Source of the DNA: Cepaea nemoralis
Taxonomy: Eukaryota; Mollusca; Gastropoda; Stylommatophora; Helicidae
Reading direction: 5' to 3'
Assembly (NCBI GenBank): GCA_014155875.1
Contig: JACEFZ010004174.1
Span: 1,039,001-1,103,000 of the forward strand
DNA: 64,000 nucleotides
The notes under the pieces are model-generated. The model saw only the letters and a list, made by a program, of their open reading frames with translations. It did not search any database and was not told the origin of the DNA. How positions within the stretch are numbered: position 1 is the first letter of the stretch; every line of letters begins with the position of its first letter. The translations under genes and the position numbers were made by a program. Shown here piece by piece: positions 1-10,677 of the stretch.

Positions 1-310
1 CTTCATAAAAGGTGGAAAAGTGTCCTGGTAGCACGAAATGGAATATTGCTTGGATAGCAAATCCATTACGTGGAAAGTCCGAATCAAAAGCCCATTGTGT
101 GGGCTTCATAAAAGGTGGAAAAGTGTCCTAGTGGCATGAAATGGAATATTGCTTGGATAGCAAATCCATTACGTGGAAAGTCCGAATCAAAAGCCCACTG
201 TGTGGACTTCATAAAAGGTGGAAAAGTGTCCTAGTGGCACGAAATGGAATATTGCTTGGATAGCAAATCCATTACATGGAAAGTCCGAATCGAAATCTCA
301 CTGTGTGGAT
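1..310. repeat. 103-bp tandem repeat, three copies
   Basis: The phrase cttcataaaaggtggaaaag recurs at 1, 104 and 207, giving three head-to-tail units of exactly 103 bp with only scattered substitutions. The array runs off the left edge, so its true length is unknown. It passes directly into the retroelement-like sequence at 311-757. Confidence 0.95.
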
Positions 311-757
311 GTCATCTGCAGACTGCATACTTCTGGTTTCCGGAAGAACAGCCTATGGTGAACGGAAGGCCCAATATACGGAAGTGAGGCTAAGCAGCCA
401 TGTGCAGGACGTGACGATTCCTTGGGTGAGCCCAGTACCAGAGCGCTATGTATCGGCTCTGCAAGTATGGAAGCCTCCTTGGATGGCGGGGAATGCCCAT
501 GGTCTGCCCCTGCCTTCCCTTGAGGGCTGACCAGGATCTTTGGCTGTTCTATATGGACCAGCTGGGATGGGGGATAACACCACAACAGTGAGAGTCAAAC
601 GTCCTAAGAAACCCCCGGGAAGGTTAACCCGGTCAACAAATGCCCGCAGAAGTCGGATGTGTCGGCCTAACGGCGCAAGAATGCAGCTCTGCTGTAAACA
701 GGCACAACGCAATCACATCCGAAAAAAATCTCCGGATGAACGAAGAAGAAGAAGAAG
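311..757 (+). mobile_element. Retroelement 3' end with (GAA)n tail
   Basis: The last 140 bp (about 615-757) end in a GAA run, as a target-primed retroelement does. A close copy of this part lies on the minus strand at 34,972-35,112, with the same gaaggttaaccc start and GAA end, so it is a dispersed repeat. A weaker match to its start is at 54,570-54,600. No reverse transcriptase is visible, so LINE 3' end versus SINE is open. Its GAA tail abuts Helitron 3' sequence. Confidence 0.65.
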
Positions 758-807
758 AATTAAATGAGATGCTCCCCACCAGGGACTGGGTGAAGCCAGG
801 CTGGGTC

Positions 808-874
<67 letters not shown>

Positions 875-1044
875 TAGTCGGGAACGGGAGCTTATATGAC
901 TACTTATATGAATTAAATGAGATGCTCCCCACCAGGGACTGGGTGAAGCCGGGCCGGGTCAGACAGACAGACAGACAAGCAGACAGACAGACAGACAGAT
1001 AGATCCCCTTCAGGGACTGGGCGAAGCCGGGCCGGGTCAGCTAG
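758..1044 (+). mobile_element. Helitron-like 3' end stack (5' part missing)
   Basis: This holds reiterated copies of the Helitron 3' module: atgagatgctccccaccagg followed by a GC-rich segment and CAGA runs. The last copy ends in gggtcagCTAG at 1044. The 5' half is missing, cut off by the GAA-tailed element. CAGA tract at about 806-874. Confidence 0.75.
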
Positions 1045-2572
1045 TCTTATATATAAAAAGCGATCTCCGTCTGTCTGTATGTCCGTATGTCCTTTATGCG
1101 TTCGCGAACGGCCCATCCGATTGAGATGAAATTTTCTACACGTCTTCTTTTTATTCCAGCGCAGCCCACTGTGATATGTTTTTAGTGTGAAATCGGCTGC
1201 TTACCCAATATTATTTAATTTTCCATTTTTCATCGTAATTTATATACAGCGAGGGGACTTAACTCTTGAAAAGTTATTTCAAGGGGCATAACTTTTCTGT
1301 ATAACTTATAGTCATATTGTTGCATCGTTTTAAAAGATTTATAAACTCTTAGTCCATAGTTATATACCGGCATATGAGTTATAATAAATAATGATACAAT
1401 CTTTAAGGCATTTTCAAAGTTTTCATAAAAATAATGCATAATGCATAACATTATAACTCATCTTTTTATGCTTAAAGAATAAATAAATAATAGTTACCTT
1501 ATCTCTATCAAGTTTGAAGATTTTATATTTCTTTACACTGTCGCCAACTCTAAGAAGACATGGAAAAACTTCAGCCATTATTAAATCTGCAGGCATATGC
1601 GTTATATTCCTCCTCCTCCTCTCCCCTCCTCCACCTCCTACCCTCTTCCTCTTCCCCTCCCCCTCCTCCATCCTCCTCTTCCCTCTTTCTCCTCCTCCTC
1701 CCTCTTCCTCCTCCTCTTTCCTCCTCCTCCCTCTTCCTCCTCCTGCCTCCTCGCCCTCCTCCCTCCTCCTAATCACTCCTCTTCCTTCCTCCTCCCTTCT
1801 CCTCCTACTCCCTCCTCCTCCTCCCTCCTCCTCATCCCTTCTCATCCTCCCTTCTCCTCCATCTCCCTCCTCCTCCATCTCCCTCCTCCTCCTCCATCTC
1901 CCTCCTCCTCCATCTCCCTCTCCTCCTGCGTTCTTCTCCTCCCTCCTTCTCCCTCCTCCTCCTCCTCCTTCTCCTTCCTCCTCCTCCTCCCCCTCCTCCT
2001 GCCTCCTCGCCCTCCTCCCTCCTCCTAATCACTCCTCTTCCTTCCTCCTCCCTTCTCCTCCTACTCCCTCCTCCTCCTCCCTCCTCCTCCTCCCTCCTCC
2101 TCATCCCTTCTCATCCTCCCTCCTCCTCCATTTCCCTCCTCCTCCTCCATCTCCCTCCTCCTCCTCCATCTCAATCCTCCTCCTCCATCTCCCTCTCCTC
2201 CTGCGTTCTTCTCCTCCCTCCTTCTCCCTCCTCCTCCTCCTCCTTCCTCCTCCTCCTCCCCCTCCTCCTGCCTCCTCCTCCTCTCTCCTCCTCCTAATCC
2301 CTCCTCCTTCCTCCTCTTCCCTCCTCCTCCTCTCTCCGCCTATCTCTTCCTCCCTCCTACTCCTCCCTCCTCCTCCCTCTTCCACCTCCCTCTTCCTCCT
2401 CCCAGCTCCTACTCCTCATTTTTCTTCTTCTGCTGCTGCTGCTGCCGCTGCTCCATTTACCCAAGTTAATTGTTGGGGAAGATGTAAAGATCTTTCAAGT
2501 GCTCTTTCTAATGCTTTTTGTAAGTTGGTCTTCGTTTATCTAAGGTTGTTCTAACTGCAACCAATAAATGAT

Positions 2573-2650
<78 letters not shown>

Positions 2651-2873
2651 GTCGGGAACGGGAACTTATATGACTACTTATATGAATTAAATGAGATGCT
2701 CCCCATCAGGGGCTGGGCGAAGCCGGGCCGGATCAGACAGACAGACAGACAGACAGATAGACAGACAGACAGACAGATAGATAGAAGGGAACGGGAACGT
2801 GAGCTTATATGACTACTTATATGAATTAAATGAGATGCTCCACACCAGGAGCTGGGCGATGCCGGGCCGGGTC

Positions 2874-2920
<47 letters not shown>

Positions 2921-3012
2921 TAGTCGGTAACGGGAACTTATATGACTACTTATATGAATTAAATGAGATGCTCCCCACCAAGGACTGGGCGAAGCCGGGC
3001 CGGGTCAGCTAG
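1045..3012 (+). mobile_element. Helitron-like non-autonomous element H1
   Basis: It starts TCTTATATATAAAAAG and ends gggccgggtcagCTAG, the 5' TC and 3' CTRR typical of Helitrons, with GGCGAAGCC able to fold just before the end. A palindrome cgttcgcgaacg lies at 1099-1110. The middle is an 0.8-kb pyrimidine tract, and the 3' part has CAGA tracts alternating with copies of the 3' terminal module. No Rep/helicase gene is present, so it is non-autonomous. It abuts its neighbours head to tail. Confidence 0.8.
1609..2452. repeat. CTC/CTT polypyrimidine tract in H1
   Basis: Nearly pure C/T sequence built from ctcctc and cttcct words, closing with a tgctgctgctgccgctgc run. Long Ser/Pro/Leu reading frames here and Gly/Glu/Arg frames on the other strand come from the base composition and are not genes. 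Similar tracts occupy the same place in H2, H3 and H4. Confidence 0.95.
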
Positions 3013-4491
3013 TCTTATATATAAAAAAGGATGTGAGTGTGTATGTCCTTTATGCGTTCGCGAACGGTCCATCCAATTGGGATGAAATTTTCTACACGTC
3101 TTCCTTTCATTCCAGCGCAACCAACTGTGATATTTTTTTAGTGTGAAATCGGCTGCTTACTTAATATTATTTAATTTTCCATTGTAATTTATATACAGCG
3201 AGGGGACTTAACTCTAGAAAAGTTATTTCAAGGGGCATAACTTTTAATAACATTGCTGTATAACTTATAGTCATATTGTTGCATCGTTTTCAAAGATCTA
3301 TAAACTTTTTGTCTGCAGTTATGTACAGGCATATGAGTTATTCTAAATAATGATACAATCTTTAGGACATTTTCAAAGTTTTCATAAAAATAATGCATAA
3401 TGCATAACATTGTAACTCATCTTTTCATTCGTACCAAGTTATCTACAGTCATGCAGGTGATTAGAAGCGGTTTTCATTAGAAATAATGGATGGTGTGTGG
3501 AAGGACATTCTTTTAAGTTACTTTATTTTGTTGTATGAATTTAATTAGACGCTACCCGCCAGGAGCTGGGCGAAGCCACGCCGGGTCAGATAGATAGACA
3601 GACCCACCTTTTCGCTGCAGTTATCTACAGGCATATGCGTTATAATCCTCCTCCTCCTCTCCCCCTTCTACCCTCTTCCCCTCCCCCCTCTCCATCCTCC
3701 TCCTTCCTCTTCCTCCTCCTCCCTCCTCCTAATCACTCCTCTTCCTTCCTCCTCCTCCTACGTCCTCCCCCTCCTCCTCCTCCCTTTTTCTCCCTCCTCC
3801 TCCTCCCCTTACTCCTCCCTCCTCATCCCTTCCCCTCTCCCTCCTGATCCTCTCTCCTCCTCCTCCCTCTACCTCCTCCTCCCTCCACATCCCTCCTCCT
3901 CTCCCTCCTCCTCCATTTTACTCCTTCTCCCTCTCCTCCTCCTGCGTTCTTCTCCTCCCTCCTCCTTCCTCTTCCTCCTCCATCTTCCTCCTTCTCCCTC
4001 TCCTCCTCCTCCTCCATCTTCCTCCTTCTCCCTCTCCTCCTCCCTCTCCCCCTCCTCCTCCTGCGTTCTTCTCCTCCCCCTTCCTCCTCCTCCCCCTTCT
4101 CCTTGCTCTCCTCCTCCCTCCTCCTAATCACTCCTCCTCTCTTCTTCCTCCTCCTCCTCCCTCCTTCTCTTCTCTCCTCCCTCCTCCTCTTAATCCCTCC
4201 TATTCCTCCCTACTCCTACTCCTCCTCCTCTCTCCACCTATCTCTTCCTCCCTCCTCCCCCTCCACCTCCCTCTTCCTCCTCCCAGCTCCTACTCCTCCT
4301 TTTTCTTCTTCTGCTGCTGCTGCTGCTGCCGCTGCTCCATTTACCCAAATTAATTGTTGGGGAAGATGTAAAGACCTTTCAAGTGCTCTTTCTAATGCTT
4401 TTTGTAAGTTGGTCTTCGTTTATCTAGGTTGTTCTAACTGCAACCAATAAATGATTAGACAGACAGGCAGACAGACAGACAGAGAGGGAGG

Positions 4492-4522
<31 letters not shown>

Positions 4523-4724
4523 GGGAACTTATATGACTACTTATATGAATTAAATTAGATGCTCCCCATCAGGGGCTGGGTGAAGCCGGGCAGGGTCAGG
4601 CAGACAGATAGACAGACAGATAGACAGACAGACAGTCGGGAACGGGAACTTATATGACTACTTATATGAATTAAATGAGATGCTCCCCACCAGGGACTGG
4701 GCGAAGCCGGGCCGGGTCTGCTAG
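3013..4724 (+). mobile_element. Helitron-like non-autonomous element H2
   Basis: It starts TCTTATATATAAAAAAGG directly after the CTAG of H1 and ends gggtctgCTAG at 4724. The subterminal palindrome is at 3055-3066. A degenerate 3' module with a short tag/cag run at about 3,545-3,605 sits before the pyrimidine tract, so this copy is mosaic, perhaps two elements fused. Confidence 0.78.
3646..4337. repeat. CTC polypyrimidine tract in H2
   Basis: Same composition and position as the H1 tract but different length and word order, so a variable-length repeat inside the element. Flanked by gcatatgcgttataatcc on the left and gctgctccatttaccc on the right, as in H1 and H4. Confidence 0.95.
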
Positions 4725-6592
4725 TCTATATTTATAAAACAAAGTGTATGTATGTAAATATGTATGTATATATGTATGTATGTAAATATGTATGTCCTTT
4801 ATTTGTTCGCGAACGGCCCATCCGATTGAGATGAAATTTTCTACACGCCTTCCTTTCATTCCAGAGCTGTCAACTGTCATAGTTTTTTTTTCTTCTTCCT
4901 CCTCCTCCCTCCTCCCCCTCCCAAAATACGTACGTAAATATATGATGATGATGATGAAAGAATCCCCGAACCAAAACGCTAGGGAAAGGGAAGAAAATGA
5001 CGTCACTACACAGAATCGTCACACGGCAATCATCATCATCAAGTGCCGTGCCGGCTGGCGTAGGCGTTCATGGCTCTCCGTAGATCTCAGTCTTTGGTTT
5101 TTTGGATCAACTCTGCTGCTGATATTCCTCCATGCCACGGCAATATCAATAACAATTCATCTTTTTATGTGTAAGGAAGTTATCTACAGTCGTGTAGAAG
5201 GGAAGATCTAGACGAGTATGAATTCGGAATGGTGAACTCTCTCCCCCTCTCTTCTCCTCCCTCCACCCTTCTCCTCTTCCTCCTCCCTCTCATCCCTCTC
5301 CCTCTTCCTTCTCCCTCTTCCTCTCCCCTCCTCCTCCATCCTCCTCCCTCCTACTCCCTCCGCCTCCTCCCCCTCCTCCCTCCTCCTCCCTCTCCCTCCT
5401 CATCCCTCCTCCTCCTGCCTCCCTCCTCCTCCTCCCTTCTCCCTCATCATCCTCCCTCCTCCTTCTCCCTCTTCCTACCTCCTCCCTCCTCCTCCTCCCT
5501 CCACCCCCCTTCTCCTCCTCTTCCTCCTCCCTTTCCTTCCTCCTCCTCCTCCCTCTACCTCCTCCTCCCCCTACCTCTTTCCTCCTCCCTCCTCCTCCCC
5601 TTCCACCTCTCTTTCCTTCCTCCCCTCCTCATTCTCCCTCCTTCCTCCTCCTCCTTCCTTCTTCTCCCTCCTCCCCCTCCCTTCACATTCCTCCTCCTCC
5701 CTCTTCCTCCTCCTCACTTCTCCTCCTCCCTCCTCCTCCTCCCTATACCTCCTCCTCCCTTCACATTCCTCCTCCTCCCTCTTCCTCCTCCTCCCTCCTC
5801 CTCCTCATCCCTCCTTCTCCCTCCTCCTCCTTCTTCCTCCCTCCTCCTCCTCCTCCCCCTCCTCCTTCCTCCTCCTCCCTCCTCCCTCTACCTCCTCCCT
5901 CCTCCTCCCTTCACATTCCTCCTCCTCCCTTCACATTCCTCCTCCTCCCTCTTCCTCCTCCTCCCTCCTCCTCCTCCTCCCTCCTCCTCATCACTCTTCC
6001 TCCCACCTCCTCCTCCTCCCTCTCCGCCTCCTCCCTCCTCCTCCCTCTACCTCCTCCTCCTCCCTCCTCCTCCGTCTACCTCCTCCCTTCACATTCCTCC
6101 TCCTCCCTCTTCCTCCTCCTCCCTCCTCCTCTCTCCGCCTCCCTCCTCCTCCTCCTCCCTCTACCTCCTCCCTCCTCCTCCCTTCACATTCCTCCTCCTC
6201 CCTCCTCCTTCTCCCTCTTCCTTCTCCCTCTTCCTTCTCCCTCCGCCTCCTCCCTCCTCCTACTCTCTCCTCCTCCTCCCTCCTCCTCCTGCGTTCTCCT
6301 CCTCCCTCCTTCTCCCTCCTCCTCGCCTCCTCCTCCACCCTACTCCTCCCTCCTCCTCCTAATCCCTCCTCCTCCCTCTACCTCCTCCCCCCTCCTCCCT
6401 TCACATTCCTCCTCCTCCCTCTTCCTCCTCCTCTCTCCTCCTCCCTCTACCTCCTCCCTCTTCCTCCCTTCACATTCCTCCTCCTCCCTCCTCCTCCTCC
6501 CCCTCCTTCTCCTCCCTCTTCCTTCTCCCTCCGCCTCCTCCCTCCTCCTACTCTCTCCACCTCCTCCCTCCTCCTACCTCTCCTCCTCCTGC
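4725..6592 (+). mobile_element. Helitron-like element H3, 3' end missing
   Basis: It starts TCTATATTTATAAAAC directly after H2 and keeps the ttcgcgaacggcccatccg block at about 4,805. After the pyrimidine tract the usual 3' module and CTAG do not appear; a LINE remnant follows at 6,600. About 5,030-5,180 carries the end of a LINE on the minus strand (a catcatcatc run then gtgccggctggcg), so another element was inserted. Confidence 0.65.
5236..6592. repeat. 1.36-kb CTC polypyrimidine tract
   Basis: The longest pyrimidine tract of the window, with a recurrent cttcacattcctcctcctcc motif that marks internal higher-order units. Its long open frame is low-complexity Ser/Pro/Leu and not a gene. Such polypurine-polypyrimidine DNA can form triplexes and is prone to length change. 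Confidence 0.95.
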
Positions 6593-6599
6593 ATGGGCG

Positions 6600-6778
6600 A
6601 AATAGAGAACACACTGAACCGTTCAACAGGGATTCATTGTCAAAGAAATGTGGTTATTAAGACAAACGAAAGTGAGGGAAATGAAATACTTTGGGCGTGT
6701 AGAGTCTGGAAAAGATGTATATGGAGGGAGGCCTAACGAGTAAGCGGACAAGAGGAAAACCCAACATGGATGGGTATA
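6600..6778 (+). mobile_element. LINE 3'-terminal coding remnant
   Basis: With frame shifts allowed it reads as MKYFGRV followed by GGRPN-like residues, the kind of stretch found downstream of reverse transcriptase in R1/RTE-type LINEs. Compare the FGHVVRMQ stretch at about 44,290. Too short and broken to classify. Confidence 0.45.
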
Positions 6779-7589
6779 TCTTATATGTAAAAGGCGATCT
6801 CCGTCCGTCTGTCTGTCTGTCTATATGTCCCTAATGCGCTCGCGAACGGCCCATCCCATTGAGATGAAATTTTTTACACGTCTTCCTTTCATTCCAGCGC
6901 AGCCCACTGTCATATTTTTTTAGTATGAAATCGGCTGCTTACCCAAAATTATTTCATTTTTCATTATAATTTCATCTATCTCAGGGGACTTAACTCTGTA
7001 AAAGTTATTTCAAGGGGCATAACTTTTCTGTATAACTTATAGTCATATTGTGGCATCGTTTTCAAAGATTTATAAACTCTTTGTCCATAGTTATGTACCG
7101 GCATATGAGTTATAATAAATAATGATACAATCTTTAAGGCATTTTCAAAGTTTTCATAAAAATAATGCATAATGCATAACATTGTAACTTATCTTTTTTT
7201 GCTTAAAGAATGAATAAATAATAGTTACCTTATCTCTATCAAGTTTGAAGATTTTATATTTCTTTACACTGTCGCCAACTCTAAGAAGACATGGAACAAC
7301 CTCAACAAGTATTAAATCTACAGGCATATGCGTTATATTCCTCCTCCTCTTCCTCTCCCCTCCTCCACCTCCTACCCTCTTCCTCTTCTCCTCCCTCTCC
7401 CTCCTCCATCCTGCTCTTCTCTCTTTCTCCTCCTCCTCCCTCCTCCTCCCTCTTCCTCCTCCCAGCTCCTACTCCTCCTTTTTCTTCTTCTTCTGCTGCT
7501 GCTGCCGCTGCTCCATTTACCCAAGTTAATATATTACCAAGTTGGTCTTCGTTTATCTAAGGTTGTTCTAACTGCAACCAATAAATGAT

Positions 7590-7643
<54 letters not shown>

Positions 7644-7882
7644 GTCAGTCGGGAACGGGAACTTATATGACTACTCATATGAATTAAATGAGATGCTCCC
7701 CATCAGGGGCTGGGCGAAGCCGGGCCGGATCAGACAGATAGACAGACAGATAGACAGACTGACAGACAGACAGACAGACAGACAGATAGATAATCGGGAA
7801 CGGGAACGTGAGCTTATATGACTACTTATATGAATTAAATGAGATGCTCCACACCAGGAGCTGGGCGATGCCGGGCCGGGTC

Positions 7883-7922
<40 letters not shown>

Positions 7923-8019
7923 GGTCGGTAACGGAAACGGGAACTTATATGACTACTTATATGAATTAAATGAGATGCTCCCCACCAAGGACTGGGCGAA
8001 GCCGGGCCGGGTCAGCTAG
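6779..8019 (+). mobile_element. Helitron-like non-autonomous element H4
   Basis: It starts TCTTATATGTAAAAGG after an A and ends gggtcagCTAG before a T, the A|T insertion context of Helitrons. Both borders face non-Helitron DNA on one side, so this is the best-bounded copy (1,241 bp). It holds a short pyrimidine tract (7,338-7,512), CAGA tracts and three copies of the 3' module. Confidence 0.85.
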
Positions 8020-8265
8020 TATATTATATATAAACAAAGCAGCCTCAGCCGGTTGAATAAAGTCCAAATTTTTATGTTGTAAAAGTTGAGCCGCAGGCTC
8101 CCTGGTCTAGAGGTTACACGACTTTCTCTGTAATCTCGTATATTCTCGTAAGAAAGCAATGGCAAACTGCTGAGCGTAATCTTGCCAAGAAATCAACAAT
8201 CAACTGAATTATGCTGATGTTGACAGCGATGTCCTGTAAAGGATATGCAAACAAAAAAACAAAAA
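8020..8265 (+). mobile_element. SINE of family S1 (diverged head)
   Basis: From about 8,150 it carries the S1 tail: agaaagcaatggcaaactgc, then cttgccaagaaatcaac and gtcctgtaaaggatatgc. This tail recurs at 34,560, 63,480 and, reversed, at 53,790, 56,750 and 59,870. The tRNA-like head before it is hard to recognise and lacks a clear B box. Confidence 0.6.
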
Positions 8266-8759
8266 AAAGAAGTTGAGCCAAGTAATCAAAATTTGGAGGC
8301 AGCTGAGCATGGGTGGGCTGATACAGATGGGAAAATATGGATGAACGACAGTTTCTCAGAAGGTACAATCAGGGTGATTCATTGCAACCAAAGTTCACTA
8401 ATTGATTGATTGATTTATGCCCAACTTGGACACTAACAATAAATTGGAAACTAACAAAATCAGAAATGGTGTATTTAAAATCACCAGTCTTAGATTATAT
8501 TCATCATCATCATCACTTTGTTGTCCCTGTGGTGAAGCTTGGCGGTACTGGTCTCCAGCAATTTCTCTTGTATATTCTGCTATGTTAGTTTTTTTTCTTG
8601 ATCAGATGTCTGCCCATTTACATTGTCGATATCGTCAGCTTTTCCCTTCATCATGGCTTTAAGTAGATTATTCTGCCATATAATGTGGCCTGAGTAAACC
8701 TGTCTTTCTCATTAATTTCCCTCAACAGTTAACAGTGCCATATATTTATAAGATCAAAT
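8266..8759. other. Non-coding stretch without gene
   Basis: No coding sequence is recognised. A catcatcatcatcac run at about 8,500 followed by a gtggtgaagcttggcgg-like block resembles the reversed 3' end of the GAT-tailed LINEs seen elsewhere, for example at 5,030 and 9,120. Confidence 0.4.
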
Positions 8760-9095
8760 GGGACGCAGAGGTGTTTCCATGGCACCAGGGCCGGATTATA
8801 TACTGGCCAAGACCTATTGACGCGTCCTCGTCGAGCGTCCTGGGCAACAGGTCCCTTTGGGGTCCTGGCTAAAGTCAATAGGATCGCCGATTCCTCCGAA
8901 GTCAGAGAGTGTCTGCCTGTATGGCGAGGAACCACCAGTCTGCACACCAATAAGCCAGACATGGGACAACGGATACTCACGCAAACCTCAGTCCGGTATG
9001 ACATCACACTGATGTTGGACAATAGGATGTCTTCATCCGACATACAGGACTTCGCGTTGGAGCTCAAGCCAACGAACACAAGCAAGCAAGCATGC
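8760..9095 (+). mobile_element. 5'-truncated retroelement with 12-bp target duplication
   Basis: The 12-bp sequence ataagatcaaat is found at 8748-8759 and again at 9096-9107, flanking 336 bp that end in an (aagc)n-like tail. This is a retroelement end inserted by target-primed reverse transcription. No coding motif is recognised, so it is probably the 3' untranslated part of a LINE. Confidence 0.75.
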
Positions 9096-9119
9096 ATAAG
9101 ATCAAATATTATGACTTGG

Positions 9120-9210
9120 TCATCATCATCATTAGCAGGTGCCTTGTCAGCTGGCATAGGCTTCCATGTCTCTCCACAGATCTGCTGATGATATCTGCCC
9201 ATGTGACTGT
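9120..9210 (-). mobile_element. LINE 3' end with (GAT)n tail
   Basis: It opens with catcatcatcat and continues ggtgccttgtcagctggc, matching similar blocks at about 5,030 and 45,730. Read on the minus strand this is a LINE 3' end with a GAT tail. Only the end is present. Confidence 0.5.
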
Positions 9211-9585
9211 CTCTGTCTAGGTTTGGTACTTGTAGAATAGAAAGTTATAATTGCTCTTTGTACTACTAAAATTAAACAGAATGCAAGTTACTGCCTCCTG
9301 TTATTACATATGAGTCCCTAGTACACACATGTGTTATATTATATTAGTTTCATTGTGATGAGGCTTATATCAGACCTACCCCAAACTTTAAATCAAACAA
9401 TAAAATAAAGATTTTTCGAACATATGAGCACATCATCATTTATTTATTATTGTCATAAAGTATTTCGTTTTTATTACAATTCACATACAATAATGCATCA
9501 AAAGTAATTTTTATGAAATATGCATTTAAAACAAACCATGTTTGCTAACAGTATAGTCATGTAACACACATAACAATATGAGTAA
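9211..9585. other. AT-rich stretch without gene
   Basis: No coding sequence or recognised repeat is seen here. It ends at the 5' terminus of Helitron H5. Confidence 0.5.
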
Positions 9586-10289
9586 TCTTTATATATAAAA
9601 GAGAATGTATGTCTGTCTGTAAGTATGTATGTGATTTATGCGTTCGCGAACGGTCAATCCGATTGAGATGAAATTTTCTACACGTCTTCTTCTCATTCCG
9701 GTGTTGCCAACTGTCATAGTTTGTTAGTGTACAAACAGTTATTTACTTAATATTATTTAATATTTTAATTTACATTATAATTTATATATAGCGAGGGGAC
9801 ATAACTTTTAATAGCATTGCTACATATGTAAAATTGTTGCATATTTCTCAAATAGGTTGACCTATTCGCTACAATTATCTACAGACATATGCGTTATAAT
9901 CCTCCTCCTCCCCCTCATTTTCTTCTGCTGCTGCTGCCGCCGATCCATTTACCCAAGTTAATTGTTAGGGGAAGATGTAAAGATCTTTCAAGTGCTCTTT
10001 CTAATGCTTTTTGTAAGTTGGTCTTCGTTTATCTAAGGTTGTTCTCAATACCACCACATCATTTTTTACATGAAAATTATACAACATTATTTTTTACATG
10101 AAAATTATACGACAACATTATTTTTTACATGAAAATTATATGACAACATTTTTTAAAAAAATAATCCTAGCATTAAGCGAAATTTTCTAACTGCAACCAA
10201 TAAATTATTAGACAGACAGGCAGACAGACAGACAGGCAGACAGACAGATAGGGAGGGGGGAGGGAGGGAGAGACAGATGGACGGGTAGG

Positions 10290-10373
<84 letters not shown>

Positions 10374-10590
10374 CAGACAGATAGTCGGGAACGGGAGCTT
10401 ATATGACTACTTATATGAATTAAATGAGATGCTTCCCACCAGGGGCTGGGCGAAGCCGGGCCGGGTCAGACAGACAGACAGACAGTCGGGAATGGGAACG
10501 GGAGCTTATATGACTACTTATATGAATTAAATAAGATGCTCCCCAACAGGGGCCGGGCGAAGTCGGGCCAGGTCAGACAGACAGACAGAC

Positions 10591-10635
<45 letters not shown>

Positions 10636-10677
10636 TATCCCCGCCAGGGACTGGGCGAAGCTTGCCGGGTCAGCTAG
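9586..10677 (+). mobile_element. Helitron-like non-autonomous element H5
   Basis: It starts TCTTTATATATAAAAGAG after an A and ends gccgggtcagCTAG. The palindrome cgttcgcgaacg is at 9641-9652. The pyrimidine tract is nearly lost (about 9,900-9,945). A ttttttacatgaaaattata triplet repeat lies at about 10,060-10,145, and CAGA/GATA tracts link three 3' modules. Confidence 0.8.
10279..10371. repeat. (GATA)n microsatellite
   Basis: About 23 perfect gata units inside H5 where other copies have CAGA; a second GATA run lies at about 10,590-10,634. The tetranucleotide tract has switched sequence between copies. Confidence 0.97.

Noticed and set aside
1514..6362. Long Ser/Pro/Leu-rich open frames (346 and 377 codons) and Gly/Glu/Arg-rich frames on the other strand
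   Set aside because: They lie wholly in CTC/GAG tracts. Composition alone keeps them open, and they have no domain or plausible start.
8729..9202. 157-codon minus-strand frame and 123-codon plus-strand frame
   Set aside because: Both cross the borders of the retroelement insertion marked by the 12-bp duplication at 8,748 and 9,096, so they are not ancestral genes.
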